From Oscillospiraceae bacterium (lineage in GTDB: Bacteria > Bacillota > Clostridia > Oscillospirales > Ruminococcaceae), in contig JAEDJF010000022.1 of assembly GCA_016296485.1 (NCBI GenBank), positions 1 through 18,224 of the forward strand: a stretch of DNA of 18,224 nucleotides. The letters run 5' to 3'. The notes under the pieces were generated by a model. The model had not been told where the DNA came from. It saw only the letters and a program-made list of their open reading frames with translations, and searched no databases. The translations under genes were made by a program, and so were the position numbers. Below, piece by piece: positions 12,381 through 18,224 of the stretch. Each line of letters opens with the position of its first letter. Within the stretch, counting starts at the first letter, position 1.

Positions 12381-13169
12381 TTGTCAATGAAAAGTGACCT
12401 CGCAAAAGAAATATTTAGCGGTTTGGAGGAAAAATTTCCGGAAACGGAGAGCTTTCACCGCCGGGGAAACATTGATATTGCCCAGATTGATATAAAATCC
12501 GACGAGCTTTCCGCCCTTCTTGAAAAGCCGAAGGGGCGGTATATAACCATGGAGGCGGAAAGCATCACCGACCCCTCGGTCGGAAGCGACGAAGAAATTT
12601 CCGCCCTTGCGGAGGAAATCGCCTCCCTCCTTCCGCCGAGAGGGACGGTTCTCGTCGCGGGAATTGGGAACGTGGAGCTGACGGCGGACTCCCTCGGCGC
12701 GAGGGCGGCGGATATGGTGATGGCGGGGACTTTTCTTGAAAGGCGGCTCTGCTGCCTTTCAACGGGTGTCTGCGGAAAGACCGGGTTCGAGGCTTTTGAT
12801 ATGATAGCTTCCGCCGCCGCAATGACAAGGCCTGGGGCGGTGATTCTTATCGACGCTTTGGCAGCGGAGGATATTTCCCACATCGGGCGCACCGTTCAGA
12901 TAACGGACACCGGGATTCGCCCGGGCTCGGGAATCGGGAGCGGAAAGCGGGAGCTTTCCGAAAAGACCCTCGGCGTTCCCGTAATCGCCATCGGTGTCCC
13001 GACGGTGATACGCTTTCCGTTCACCGGGGAAAAGGGAAAGGAAGTTTTCGTTTCCCCCAACGACATAGACATCACCGTCAAGCGGGCGGCGAGGCTCATC
13101 GCCCTCGCCGTAAACCTTGCGGTTTTCCCGGGGCTCGGGCTTGAAACGATAAAGGAGCTGGTGTTTTAA
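12381..13169 (+). CDS. gpr: Germination protease GPR
   Basis: An unusual aspartate endopeptidase that degrades small acid-soluble spore proteins during germination; it is made in the forespore as a zymogen. The N-terminal SDLAKE (R-T-D-L-A motif of the family), GIGNVELTADSLGARAADMV (residues 94-113) and LIDALAAEDISHIGRTVQITDTGI (about 156-179) are diagnostic; D103 and D158 match the two catalytic aspartates. I chose TTG at 12381, eight bases after AAAGGAG; ATG at 12387 is the alternative, and farther upstream starts have no site. At 262 residues it is shorter than the 320-370 usual for the family. A separate forespore promoter is expected but not clearly seen. Confidence 0.93.
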   Translation: MSMKSDLAKEIFSGLEEKFPETESFHRRGNIDIAQIDIKSDELSALLEKPKGRYITMEAESITDPSVGSDEEISALAEEIASLLPPRGTVLVAGIGNVELTADSLGARAADMVMAGTFLERRLCCLSTGVCGKTGFEAFDMIASAAAMTRPGAVILIDALAAEDISHIGRTVQITDTGIRPGSGIGSGKRELSEKTLGVPVIAIGVPTVIRFPFTGEKGKEVFVSPNDIDITVKRAARLIALAVNLAVFPGLGLETIKELVF

Positions 13170-13197
13170 AAAGGGAGCCCTGGGGCTCCCTTTTTAT
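13168..13197. terminator. Bidirectional terminator of gpr and merR-like gene
   Basis: AGGGAGCC and GGCTCCCT pair around CTGG, with A-run and T-run flanks. The two convergent genes share it. Confidence 0.82.
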
Positions 13198-13628
13198 CTG
13201 TTATAATATGCGTTCATTATCCCAAGGACTTCCTCCGCGGGACCCTTGACGATGACCCGGGCGTTTTTGCCGCTGTGCTCAAAACTGAAAGCGAGACCGG
13301 AAAATTCGCCGGAATTTATGGCGGAACAGAAAAAGCCGGAGATGTCCATGGCGTCCGCTCCCTCCGCCATAAGGTCGAGAACGGCGCAGAGCTCGTCGTT
13401 TTTCTTCTTTTCGTCAAGTATAAAATCGTAAACGAGGGCGTTTCGCTTGGCTTTAATGCTCGGGGTCACGGCGCTGTTTGCAAAGAGCGCGCCCACCGCT
13501 TCGCCGGTGAAGCGCCAGATGCCGTTTTCCTTTTCTCCGGAAAGAAAGCCCAGCTTCATATATTCCCTGACGGTTCGGGTGGAAAGACCCGTCATCGTAG
13601 CAATGTCGTTAATTGTGTAGGTGCTCAT
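13194..13628 (-). CDS. MerR-like transcriptional regulator
   Basis: A 144-residue protein with an N-terminal winged helix-turn-helix (YTINDIATMTGLSTRTVREYMKLGFL, residues 4-29) followed by the GIWRFT wing. The remaining 100 residues resemble no effector domain I know and lack the metal-binding cysteine pair of MerR/CueR. AAAGGA lies ahead of the ATG at 13628. It converges on gpr and diverges from spoIIP, so a role in sporulation timing is possible but unsupported. Ligand and targets are unknown. Confidence 0.8.
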   Translation of the reverse strand: MSTYTINDIATMTGLSTRTVREYMKLGFLSGEKENGIWRFTGEAVGALFANSAVTPSIKAKRNALVYDFILDEKKKNDELCAVLDLMAEGADAMDISGFFCSAINSGEFSGLAFSFEHSGKNARVIVKGPAEEVLGIMNAYYNR

Positions 13629-13735
13629 TTGCTCATATCCTTTCTGTCAAAAATAAAGCCGCGCGCCTTATGATTTTATTATATCCGCCCCGGCGGGGCT
13701 TTTCAATTTGAAGTTAGGGAAGTTTTTCACAGCCG

Positions 13736-13764
13736 GAATTTTTCTTTCTGCGCGCGCATAAATA
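13736..13764 (+). promoter_or_regulatory. Possible sigma-E promoter of spoIIP
   Basis: GAATTTT (13736-13742), 14-bp gap, CATAAATA (13757-13764) resemble the mother-cell sigma-E elements (ATATT and CATACAAT). spoIIP belongs to the sigma-E regulon in Bacillus. The start site would be near 13771, which rules out the TTG at 13765 as start codon. Confidence 0.45.
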
Positions 13765-13797
13765 TTGAGGACGAAAATCTTTATCGGGGACGGATTT

Positions 13798-14958
13798 ATG
13801 GACAAGGGAAAATGGCAGAGCATTGAGCTTCGGAAAGTTAAAAAAGAGATAAAACGCCGGCTCGCCGGGGCAGCAAAAGCGCTCCTCGGCGTTTTCGGCT
13901 GCTGTCTTTTCATAGGGGGACTTCTTTTCCTTGCGGAAAACGGCTCGCCGATTTTTTATTACGCCGTGGCGCTTTCCTCCCCCGGGAGCACCATCGAGTA
14001 CTTCGGAAATATGGCGGAGGAAGGCTTCGCCGCCGAGGACGCTTTTTCGGGCGCTTCGGAGGAGCCGGAACAGGGCTCCCCTGACGAAAACGCTCCGTCT
14101 GATGAGCCGGAGGAAGAGACCCAAAAGCCCGAAAAAATCGTCCCGGAGGTCCCGGAGGAACGCCGGGGCAAGGTCACCGAGACCCATTACAGCGCTTCTC
14201 CGGGCGGGATATACGTTCCCTACGGGAACGCAATAATAAAAAACTGCACCGGTTACAGCAGCGAAAAAATCCTATCGGTGCTCAAAGATGAGCACGGGCT
14301 TTCTTTGAGCACGGACCTTGGCGATACGCCCCAGGTGCTTATATATCATACCCACGCCACCGAGGGCTACGAGCCGGCGGACCGGGGCTATTTCGACGTT
14401 GAGGGCACCTGGCGCAGCACCGATCCGTCGGAAAATATGATAGCCGTGGGCGACGCCCTTTGCGCCGTGCTCACGGAAAACGGAATAGGCGTCGTCCACG
14501 ACGGCACCCTGCACGATGACCCCAGCTACAACGGCTCCTATAAGCGGAGCGCCGTTACAATAAAAAAGCACCTCGAGGAAAACCCGGAGATAACGGTCTG
14601 CCTCGATATACACAGGGACGCCATCGAGCCGTCGAAAACCGAAATCGTAAAGCCCACCGCCGTCATAAACGGCAAAAAGGCGGCGCAGATTATGATAATC
14701 GCCGGCTGCGACGACGGAACGATGAATATGCCGGATTTTTTCGAGAACCTCAAATTTGCCGCCGCCCTGGCGGATAAGCTCGAAACGCTCTATCCCGGGC
14801 TTTGCCGCCCGGTGCTTTTCGACTACCGAAAGTACAATATGGATCTTTCGCCGGGGCTTCTCCTCATTGAAATCGGCGCCACGGGCAACACCCTTGAAGA
14901 GGCGCAGTATTCCGCCGAGCTCCTCGGAAACGCCCTTGTGGAGCTTCTGGCGGAATAA
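13798..14958 (+). CDS. spoIIP: Stage II sporulation protein P (SpoIIP)
   Basis: A 386-residue mother-cell peptidoglycan hydrolase (amidase and endopeptidase) of the SpoIID-SpoIIM-SpoIIP engulfment complex. A membrane anchor lies at residues 26-46, then an extracellular linker rich in Glu, Pro and Asp (about 75-120). The catalytic domain has YHTHATE (183-189, metal-binding H184, H186 and E189), CLDIHRD (268-273) and LLLIEIGATGNTLEEA (354-369), the full set of SpoIIP zinc-site motifs. The start ATG at 13798 has GGGGACGG seven bases upstream. It leads a two-gene unit with a small membrane protein; SpoIID and SpoIIM are not in this window. Confidence 0.95.
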   Translation: MDKGKWQSIELRKVKKEIKRRLAGAAKALLGVFGCCLFIGGLLFLAENGSPIFYYAVALSSPGSTIEYFGNMAEEGFAAEDAFSGASEEPEQGSPDENAPSDEPEEETQKPEKIVPEVPEERRGKVTETHYSASPGGIYVPYGNAIIKNCTGYSSEKILSVLKDEHGLSLSTDLGDTPQVLIYHTHATEGYEPADRGYFDVEGTWRSTDPSENMIAVGDALCAVLTENGIGVVHDGTLHDDPSYNGSYKRSAVTIKKHLEENPEITVCLDIHRDAIEPSKTEIVKPTAVINGKKAAQIMIIAGCDDGTMNMPDFFENLKFAAALADKLETLYPGLCRPVLFDYRKYNMDLSPGLLLIEIGATGNTLEEAQYSAELLGNALVELLAE

Positions 14959-15001
14959 AACGCCCAAAAGTGCCAAAACTTTTTTGGGAGGGATTTTAAA
15001 A

Positions 15002-15292
15002 ATGTCGGATTTTAAACGCGCCTTCGGCGCAACTTTTTCCGTGGTCACGATAATAATTGTGGGAATTTCGGCGCTGAGCCTTGTGTCGTCGGTGAGCGAA
15101 GCCAGCGGCTTTTCCTCCGGGGAATTTCTCTTTGCGGAATTTGACCGGGGCGTTCTTGAAACGGAGTTTTTGGGCGAAAAGTTTTACGCCGATTTTCGCC
15201 CGCTTCTTTACGCCGCGAAGCTGCTGGAGCCGGCGGCGGTGCTCCTTCCGCCCCCGGTCCAGCTCCTTTTGAGGCTCGGAGAATATTATTAA
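15002..15292 (+). CDS. Small membrane protein after spoIIP
   Basis: A 96-residue protein with GGGAGGG nine bases ahead of its ATG. One strong N-terminal transmembrane helix (SVVTIIIVGISALSLVSSV, about 13-31) is followed by a region of aromatic and acidic residues and a hydrophobic proline-rich C-terminal stretch (EPAAVLLPPPVQLLLRLG). It is co-transcribed with spoIIP (43-base gap) and ends in a terminator directly after the stop. I do not recognise a family. The linkage suggests a sporulation role, which is inference. Confidence 0.72.
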   Translation: MSDFKRAFGATFSVVTIIIVGISALSLVSSVSEASGFSSGEFLFAEFDRGVLETEFLGEKFYADFRPLLYAAKLLEPAAVLLPPPVQLLLRLGEYY

Positions 15293-15319
15293 AAAAGCAC
15301 CCGAAAAGGTGCTTTTTTT
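15291..15319. terminator. Bidirectional terminator
   Basis: AAAAAAGCACC and GGTGCTTTTTTT pair around CGAAAA. It ends the spoIIP unit and stops the leftward binding-protein transcript. Confidence 0.85.
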
Positions 15320-15329
15320 CTTTGGTGAA

Positions 15330-17147
15330 TTACTCGGTGACGGTACCGTTTTTGTTAAGACGGTCGTTCCAGCCGCCGACGAATTTATCGATAAGACCGG
15401 TGCGGTCGGTTTCGCTCCAGCTTTCCATTCCCCAGTAGTCCTTGAGACCCGCGCCGAAAACGTCCTCGAGCCAGCCGCCCGGGAGAGCGTTGGTCATAGC
15501 GGGAATCCAGTTGCCCTCCGCGTAGTATCTTGCTACTGCGGCGGTAAGGGAGTCGGTTATATTATAGTTGGGCGTTACTGCGGGAAGGTCGGTTCCGGGG
15601 TTCTCGCCGCTTGCGCCGGGGGCGTTGTTCTCGGCGTTTCCGCTGACGTCGCCTGCGGTGGTGGAGTTCTCTCCTGCGGCGGAGCTGCGGCTCTTGCCGG
15701 TTCCGCTGACGGCGCCGTTTTCGTTGCCGCTTACGTTGCCGTTACCGTTTGCGGTACCGTTAGTACCGTTGCCGTTTTCGTTGCCGTTTCCAGTTTCGCC
15801 GGAAACGGTTCCGTTTTCGTTAGCGTTGCCGTTCTCGCCGTTGTTATTGCCGTTTACGTTGCCGTTAGCATTGGCGTTTCCGTTTTCGCCTGCGGCGTTG
15901 TTGTTGCCGTAGGAATAGTTAAAAGGCAGCCCGCCGATAGCGGAGGTATAGGCGTTCATTCCCTCGGTATCGGAATAGATCCAGTTGATGAAATCTCTTG
16001 CCGCCCCTGCCATTGCCTCGTCGGCGTTCGGGTTGAGCGCGATATAATAGCGGCAGCCGATGGCGATGGAGCGCCAGAGCTTTTCGGCGCTCATTCCGGC
16101 GGCGGTGACGTCAGCGTCGGAAAGGGGAAGCTTCATAGGGATAATATCGAGGTTCGAGCCAAAGCCTGCGGAGGAAGTTTCGAAATCCGCCGCGTCTCCG
16201 GTGCTTCCGGGATAGAAGAGGGCATAGCCACCGGTAAAGGCGTCAACGGAGGCGGAATAGTCGTAGTCGCCGCCGATGAACTCGTCGCCACGGGCAATGG
16301 TGCCCTCGGTGCCGGCGATGTGGCTGGTGTGAAGGTCGAGCACGTCAATATAGGCGGAGAAAATGTCGTTAAGTCCTCCGACTTCCTCCTCGCCGGCGTT
16401 CATAATTTCATAGTGGCTGCCGAATTTTGCGGCGAGCATATAGTTGAGAAGATACTCCGAAGCTCTGGTGCTTTCGTAGTTGAGGGAGAAAACCCCGGTA
16501 AGGCTCTGGGCTTTGCCGGTTTTGTTCTCCGCGAAGGTGTATTCGCTGCCGTTGATGGTGACGGTGGCGGCGGTGGGCGCTGCGATATAGGTGTTCACAG
16601 CGTCAACGAAGCCCTCAAACTCGGTGTAGGAGCAGGCGGCAAGGTCGCGCACAATCGCCTCGGCGGAAGCTCCGCCGAAAAGGTCGGAAAGCATGGTGCG
16701 GTCAACAATATAGCCGTAGCCCTCGAGCATAAGGGGAATACCGTAGCTTCCGAGCCCGTTATTGTTGAGGTGGAGCCCGGAGGGAATGTCCGCCGCGGCG
16801 TTAATTCCGGCGGAAAGGTCCCCGAGAAGCCCCTTGCCGAACCAGCCGGAGAGGTCCTCGCGACTGTCAACGACGTAGATTGCGGCCTTTTCGTTATAGA
16901 CCTCGTTCATAAAATCGTTGGCGGAAAGCTTTACGGTGACCGGGTTGCCGGTCGCCTGGGAATAGGCGTTCGCAAGGGAGGTGAGGAAGGGCGTAAGCTG
17001 TTCGGCATTATGATAGATAACAAGTTCGTTTTCGTTTACAACGTCGGGTTGGCTGCTGTTAAGATCGTTGTTCTTATTGCGGCAGCCCGAGAATGCAAAA
17101 AGCATTGATATGGCAATGCAGATTGCGAGAAAGCGCTTTATTCTCAT
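15330..17147 (-). CDS. Substrate-binding lipoprotein with Gly/Asn-rich insert
   Basis: A 605-residue lipoprotein of the ABC solute-binding (extracellular) type. The signal peptide ends in a lipobox AFSGC (cysteine 22). The N-terminal half follows the bacterial solute-binding pattern: VNENELVIYHNAEQLTPFL, then a GLGSYGIPLMLEGYGYIVDR segment around 131-150 and DFINWIYSDTEGMNAY near 385-400, like SBP family 1 proteins. Residues 414-518 are a low-complexity Asn/Gly/Glu insert, after which the ordered C-terminal part resumes (NITDSLTAAVARYYAEGNWIPAM...). No permease or ATPase is beside it, so the substrate is unknown. AAAGGAC lies 14 bases from the ATG, a little far. Confidence 0.82.
   Translation of the reverse strand: MRIKRFLAICIAISMLFAFSGCRNKNNDLNSSQPDVVNENELVIYHNAEQLTPFLTSLANAYSQATGNPVTVKLSANDFMNEVYNEKAAIYVVDSREDLSGWFGKGLLGDLSAGINAAADIPSGLHLNNNGLGSYGIPLMLEGYGYIVDRTMLSDLFGGASAEAIVRDLAACSYTEFEGFVDAVNTYIAAPTAATVTINGSEYTFAENKTGKAQSLTGVFSLNYESTRASEYLLNYMLAAKFGSHYEIMNAGEEEVGGLNDIFSAYIDVLDLHTSHIAGTEGTIARGDEFIGGDYDYSASVDAFTGGYALFYPGSTGDAADFETSSAGFGSNLDIIPMKLPLSDADVTAAGMSAEKLWRSIAIGCRYYIALNPNADEAMAGAARDFINWIYSDTEGMNAYTSAIGGLPFNYSYGNNNAAGENGNANANGNVNGNNNGENGNANENGTVSGETGNGNENGNGTNGTANGNGNVSGNENGAVSGTGKSRSSAAGENSTTAGDVSGNAENNAPGASGENPGTDLPAVTPNYNITDSLTAAVARYYAEGNWIPAMTNALPGGWLEDVFGAGLKDYWGMESWSETDRTGLIDKFVGGWNDRLNKNGTVTE
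15594..15908 (-). repeat. Low-complexity coding repeat (Asn/Gly-rich)
   Basis: About 105 codons of the binding protein are built from degenerate units of the form NGN, ENG, NAN and VSG; the DNA shows many imperfect GTTGCCGTT and GTTTTCGTT units on the plus strand. The units vary at third positions, so this is an old, selected or slowly drifting repeat rather than a fresh expansion. Confidence 0.85.
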
Positions 17148-17228
17148 TTGCGTTTTTTCAGTCCTTTCATGATTTTGTGCTTATTTTTTGCAGAAATTTT
17201 CGAAATATCAGCGCTTTTCAAAAAGTGC

Positions 17229-17257
17229 TTGACAGCAAATTATAATAATGATAAAAT
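17229..17257 (+). promoter_or_regulatory. tRNA-Leu(CAG) promoter
   Basis: Consensus TTGACA (17229-17234), 17-bp spacer, TAAAAT (17252-17257). It lies 52 bases ahead of the tRNA. Confidence 0.8.
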
Positions 17258-17309
17258 TCATAGTACGCCGAGCGTTTTGAAAAATTTTTCAAAGTTTCGC
17301 AGCCGACAC

Positions 17310-17396
17310 GCGGATGTGGCGGAATTGGCAGACGCGCTAGATTCAGGTTCTAGTGTCAGCAATGACCTGTGGGTTCAAGTCCCATCATCCGCACCA
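17310..17396 (+). tRNA. tRNA-Leu (anticodon CAG)
   Basis: The acceptor GCGGATG pairs with CATCCGC and the CCA is encoded. Anticodon stem CTAGA/TCTAG encloses TTCAGGT, giving CAG, which reads CUG. A long variable arm and GGTTCAAGTCC complete a class II leucine tRNA. A serine recombinase gene fragment lies 270 bases downstream. Confidence 0.96.
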
Positions 17397-17397
17397 T

Positions 17398-17446
17398 AAC
17401 TGGACCGATAATTGATACAATGTATCAGTTGTCGGTCCAGTTTCTT
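17398..17446 (+). terminator. tRNA-Leu(CAG) terminator
   Basis: A long stem (ACTGGACCGA with TCGGTCCAGT) with an inner stem-loop TGATAC-AAT-GTATCA, followed by TTTCTTT, right after the tRNA CCA. Confidence 0.78.
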
Positions 17447-17449
17447 TAT

Positions 17450-17484
17450 GCCTGAAAAGCCTTGAAATCATGCACTTTTCAGGC
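17450..17484. repeat. 10-bp perfect inverted repeat
   Basis: GCCTGAAAAG and CTTTTCAGGC flank 15 bases. It sits between tRNA-Leu and the recombinase gene, has no T-run and belongs to no gene. It may be part of the element's end or a recombinase site; nothing proves it. The surrounding stretch (17485-17606) shows no gene. Confidence 0.55.
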
Positions 17485-17606
17485 AGTCGCTGGTGCGTCG
17501 TCTCCCTCGGACGAGTGACAAAGCGGCTGTTTTCTGCTGGAAAGGTCCTATATCTGCCTCCTGGCACAAAAGTTATCGTTTCAAAACTGGCTATCGTTTC
17601 ATCAAG

Positions 17607-17649
17607 AAAAGCGCCTGTGTGGAGCCGTCAAGAGCTCCATCACAGGCGC
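17607..17649 (-). terminator. Terminator of the recombinase gene
   Basis: On the minus strand GCGCCTGTG and CACAGGCGC, with inner GGAGC/GCTCC, make a strong stem followed by TTTTCTT. It lies 16 bases after the recombinase stop. Confidence 0.82.
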
Positions 17650-17664
17650 TTGCCTTATTCCGGT

Positions 17665-18224
17665 TCACAGCATTTCGGTGATCTCCATACCGTTTTTAAA
17701 GTGGAACCCCAGATTCCCATCCTCGTAAACCGTCACCCGGTCGACCAGATTCAGCCAAAGCCGGTCGCTATAGTGCACCGGCAACGAGGCGTCAATGGTC
17801 ATCAGCTCGGTCATGAAGCACTCCATGACGTCAGCCTGAAAGCGCTTCGTGACCTTTTGCCGCTGAAGCTGCTCGGCCTTTTCCTCTGCTGTGTGATACC
17901 GCTGAGCCAGCGCGTCGTACTTCCGGTTATACTCATCCTGCGGTATGGCCGTGGTGGCGTTTTCCGCGATCAGCTTCTTGGTCAGCGCCTCCACAATCTC
18001 CATCTCGTCAGTCAGGGCCGCGCATTCTGTGTCAATGGCGTCTGTGTTCAGGTATTCGTCGCGGAGCATCACGCAGGTTTCCAGCAGGACCTCCCGCTCC
18101 TCTGTGAGCCGGGCCACGGCCTGCAGGAACAGGCGCTTGATGTCCTCCTCGGTGAGGTGCGGAGTACCGCAGCGCCGTTCGCCTTTGAATTTTCCGTTGC
18201 ATTGCCAGATCACACGGCGGTACT
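17665..18224 (-). CDS. Large serine recombinase, C-terminal part
   Basis: The gene enters from the right edge, so only the 3' part (about 186 residues) is visible; the catalytic resolvase domain is outside the window. The visible start YRRVIWQCNGKFKGERRCGTPHL is the zinc beta-ribbon of large serine recombinases (cysteine knuckle parts C-N-G-K and C-G-T-P). A long coiled coil follows (about ECAALTDEMEIVEALTKKLIAEN... through HTAEEKAEQLQRQKV). The end is typical: DRVTVYEDGNLGFHFKNGMEI. Such enzymes integrate and excise phages and conjugative or mobilisable elements. It lies beside tRNA-Leu(CAG), pointing towards it, so the element probably extends rightward. Which element it is cannot be said. 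Confidence 0.9.
   Translation of the reverse strand, partial: YRRVIWQCNGKFKGERRCGTPHLTEEDIKRLFLQAVARLTEEREVLLETCVMLRDEYLNTDAIDTECAALTDEMEIVEALTKKLIAENATTAIPQDEYNRKYDALAQRYHTAEEKAEQLQRQKVTKRFQADVMECFMTELMTIDASLPVHYSDRLWLNLVDRVTVYEDGNLGFHFKNGMEITEML

Noticed and set aside
15594..15908. A CRISPR array or tandem non-coding repeats
   Set aside because: The units are short, degenerate, in frame and without unique spacers; they are coding low complexity.
15309..17108. A 599-codon rightward frame covering the binding-protein gene
   Set aside because: It mirrors the sense gene, is built of Gly/Val repeats caused by the low-complexity region, and has no translation signals.

Overview
The window looks like chromosome of a GC-rich, endospore-forming member of the Clostridia (Oscillospiraceae/Ruminococcaceae-like). 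The basis is the gene order SRP RNA-dnaX-ebfC-recR-smpB-ssrA typical of Firmicutes, the sporulation genes spoVAD, spoVAE, gpr and spoIIP, the rpsT/gpr divergent pair, strong AGGAGG-type ribosome binding sites and frequent TTG/GTG starts. No species can be named from sequence alone.

Layout. 1-126: a leftward consensus sigma-A promoter and the start of a probable lysine riboswitch whose gene lies outside the left edge. 205-1612: a CPA2-type Na+/H+ antiporter with its own promoter and terminator. 1276-2162: a leftward pair, a 24-residue lipopeptide overlapping a small exported protein whose 3' end probably carries a frameshift. 2295-3727: an accessory patch with an XRE-type regulator behind two palindromes, a TetR regulator behind two matching operators, a six-codon remnant after it, and an unknown 91-residue protein. 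3814-7549, leftward: SRP RNA, dnaX, ebfC, recR, smpB and tmRNA (tag ANNNKLAYAA), a translation, secretion and replication/repair housekeeping block. 7571-9641, leftward: a small membrane protein and a class B penicillin-binding protein whose only sensible start is ATT.

9727-10391: tRNA-Leu(GAG), a 58-residue zinc-ribbon protein and a divergent 58-residue ribbon-helix-helix protein, with two related palindromes exactly 50 bp apart between the last two. 10478-15319: spoVAD-spoVAE (dipicolinate uptake; no spoVAC beside them), rpsT, gpr (germination protease), a MerR-like regulator, and spoIIP (engulfment hydrolase) followed by a small membrane protein. 15330-17147: a substrate-binding lipoprotein interrupted by a Gly/Asn-rich stretch. 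17229-18224: tRNA-Leu(CAG), then the 3' part of a large serine recombinase, the edge of a mobile element continuing to the right.

No large novel multi-gene system is evident. The most unusual signals are a dispersed 9-mer GTGCTCAAA far above chance in several reading frames, the paired palindromes of the zinc-ribbon/RHH locus, the ATT-start PBP, the overlapping lipopeptide gene and the low-complexity insert in the binding protein.
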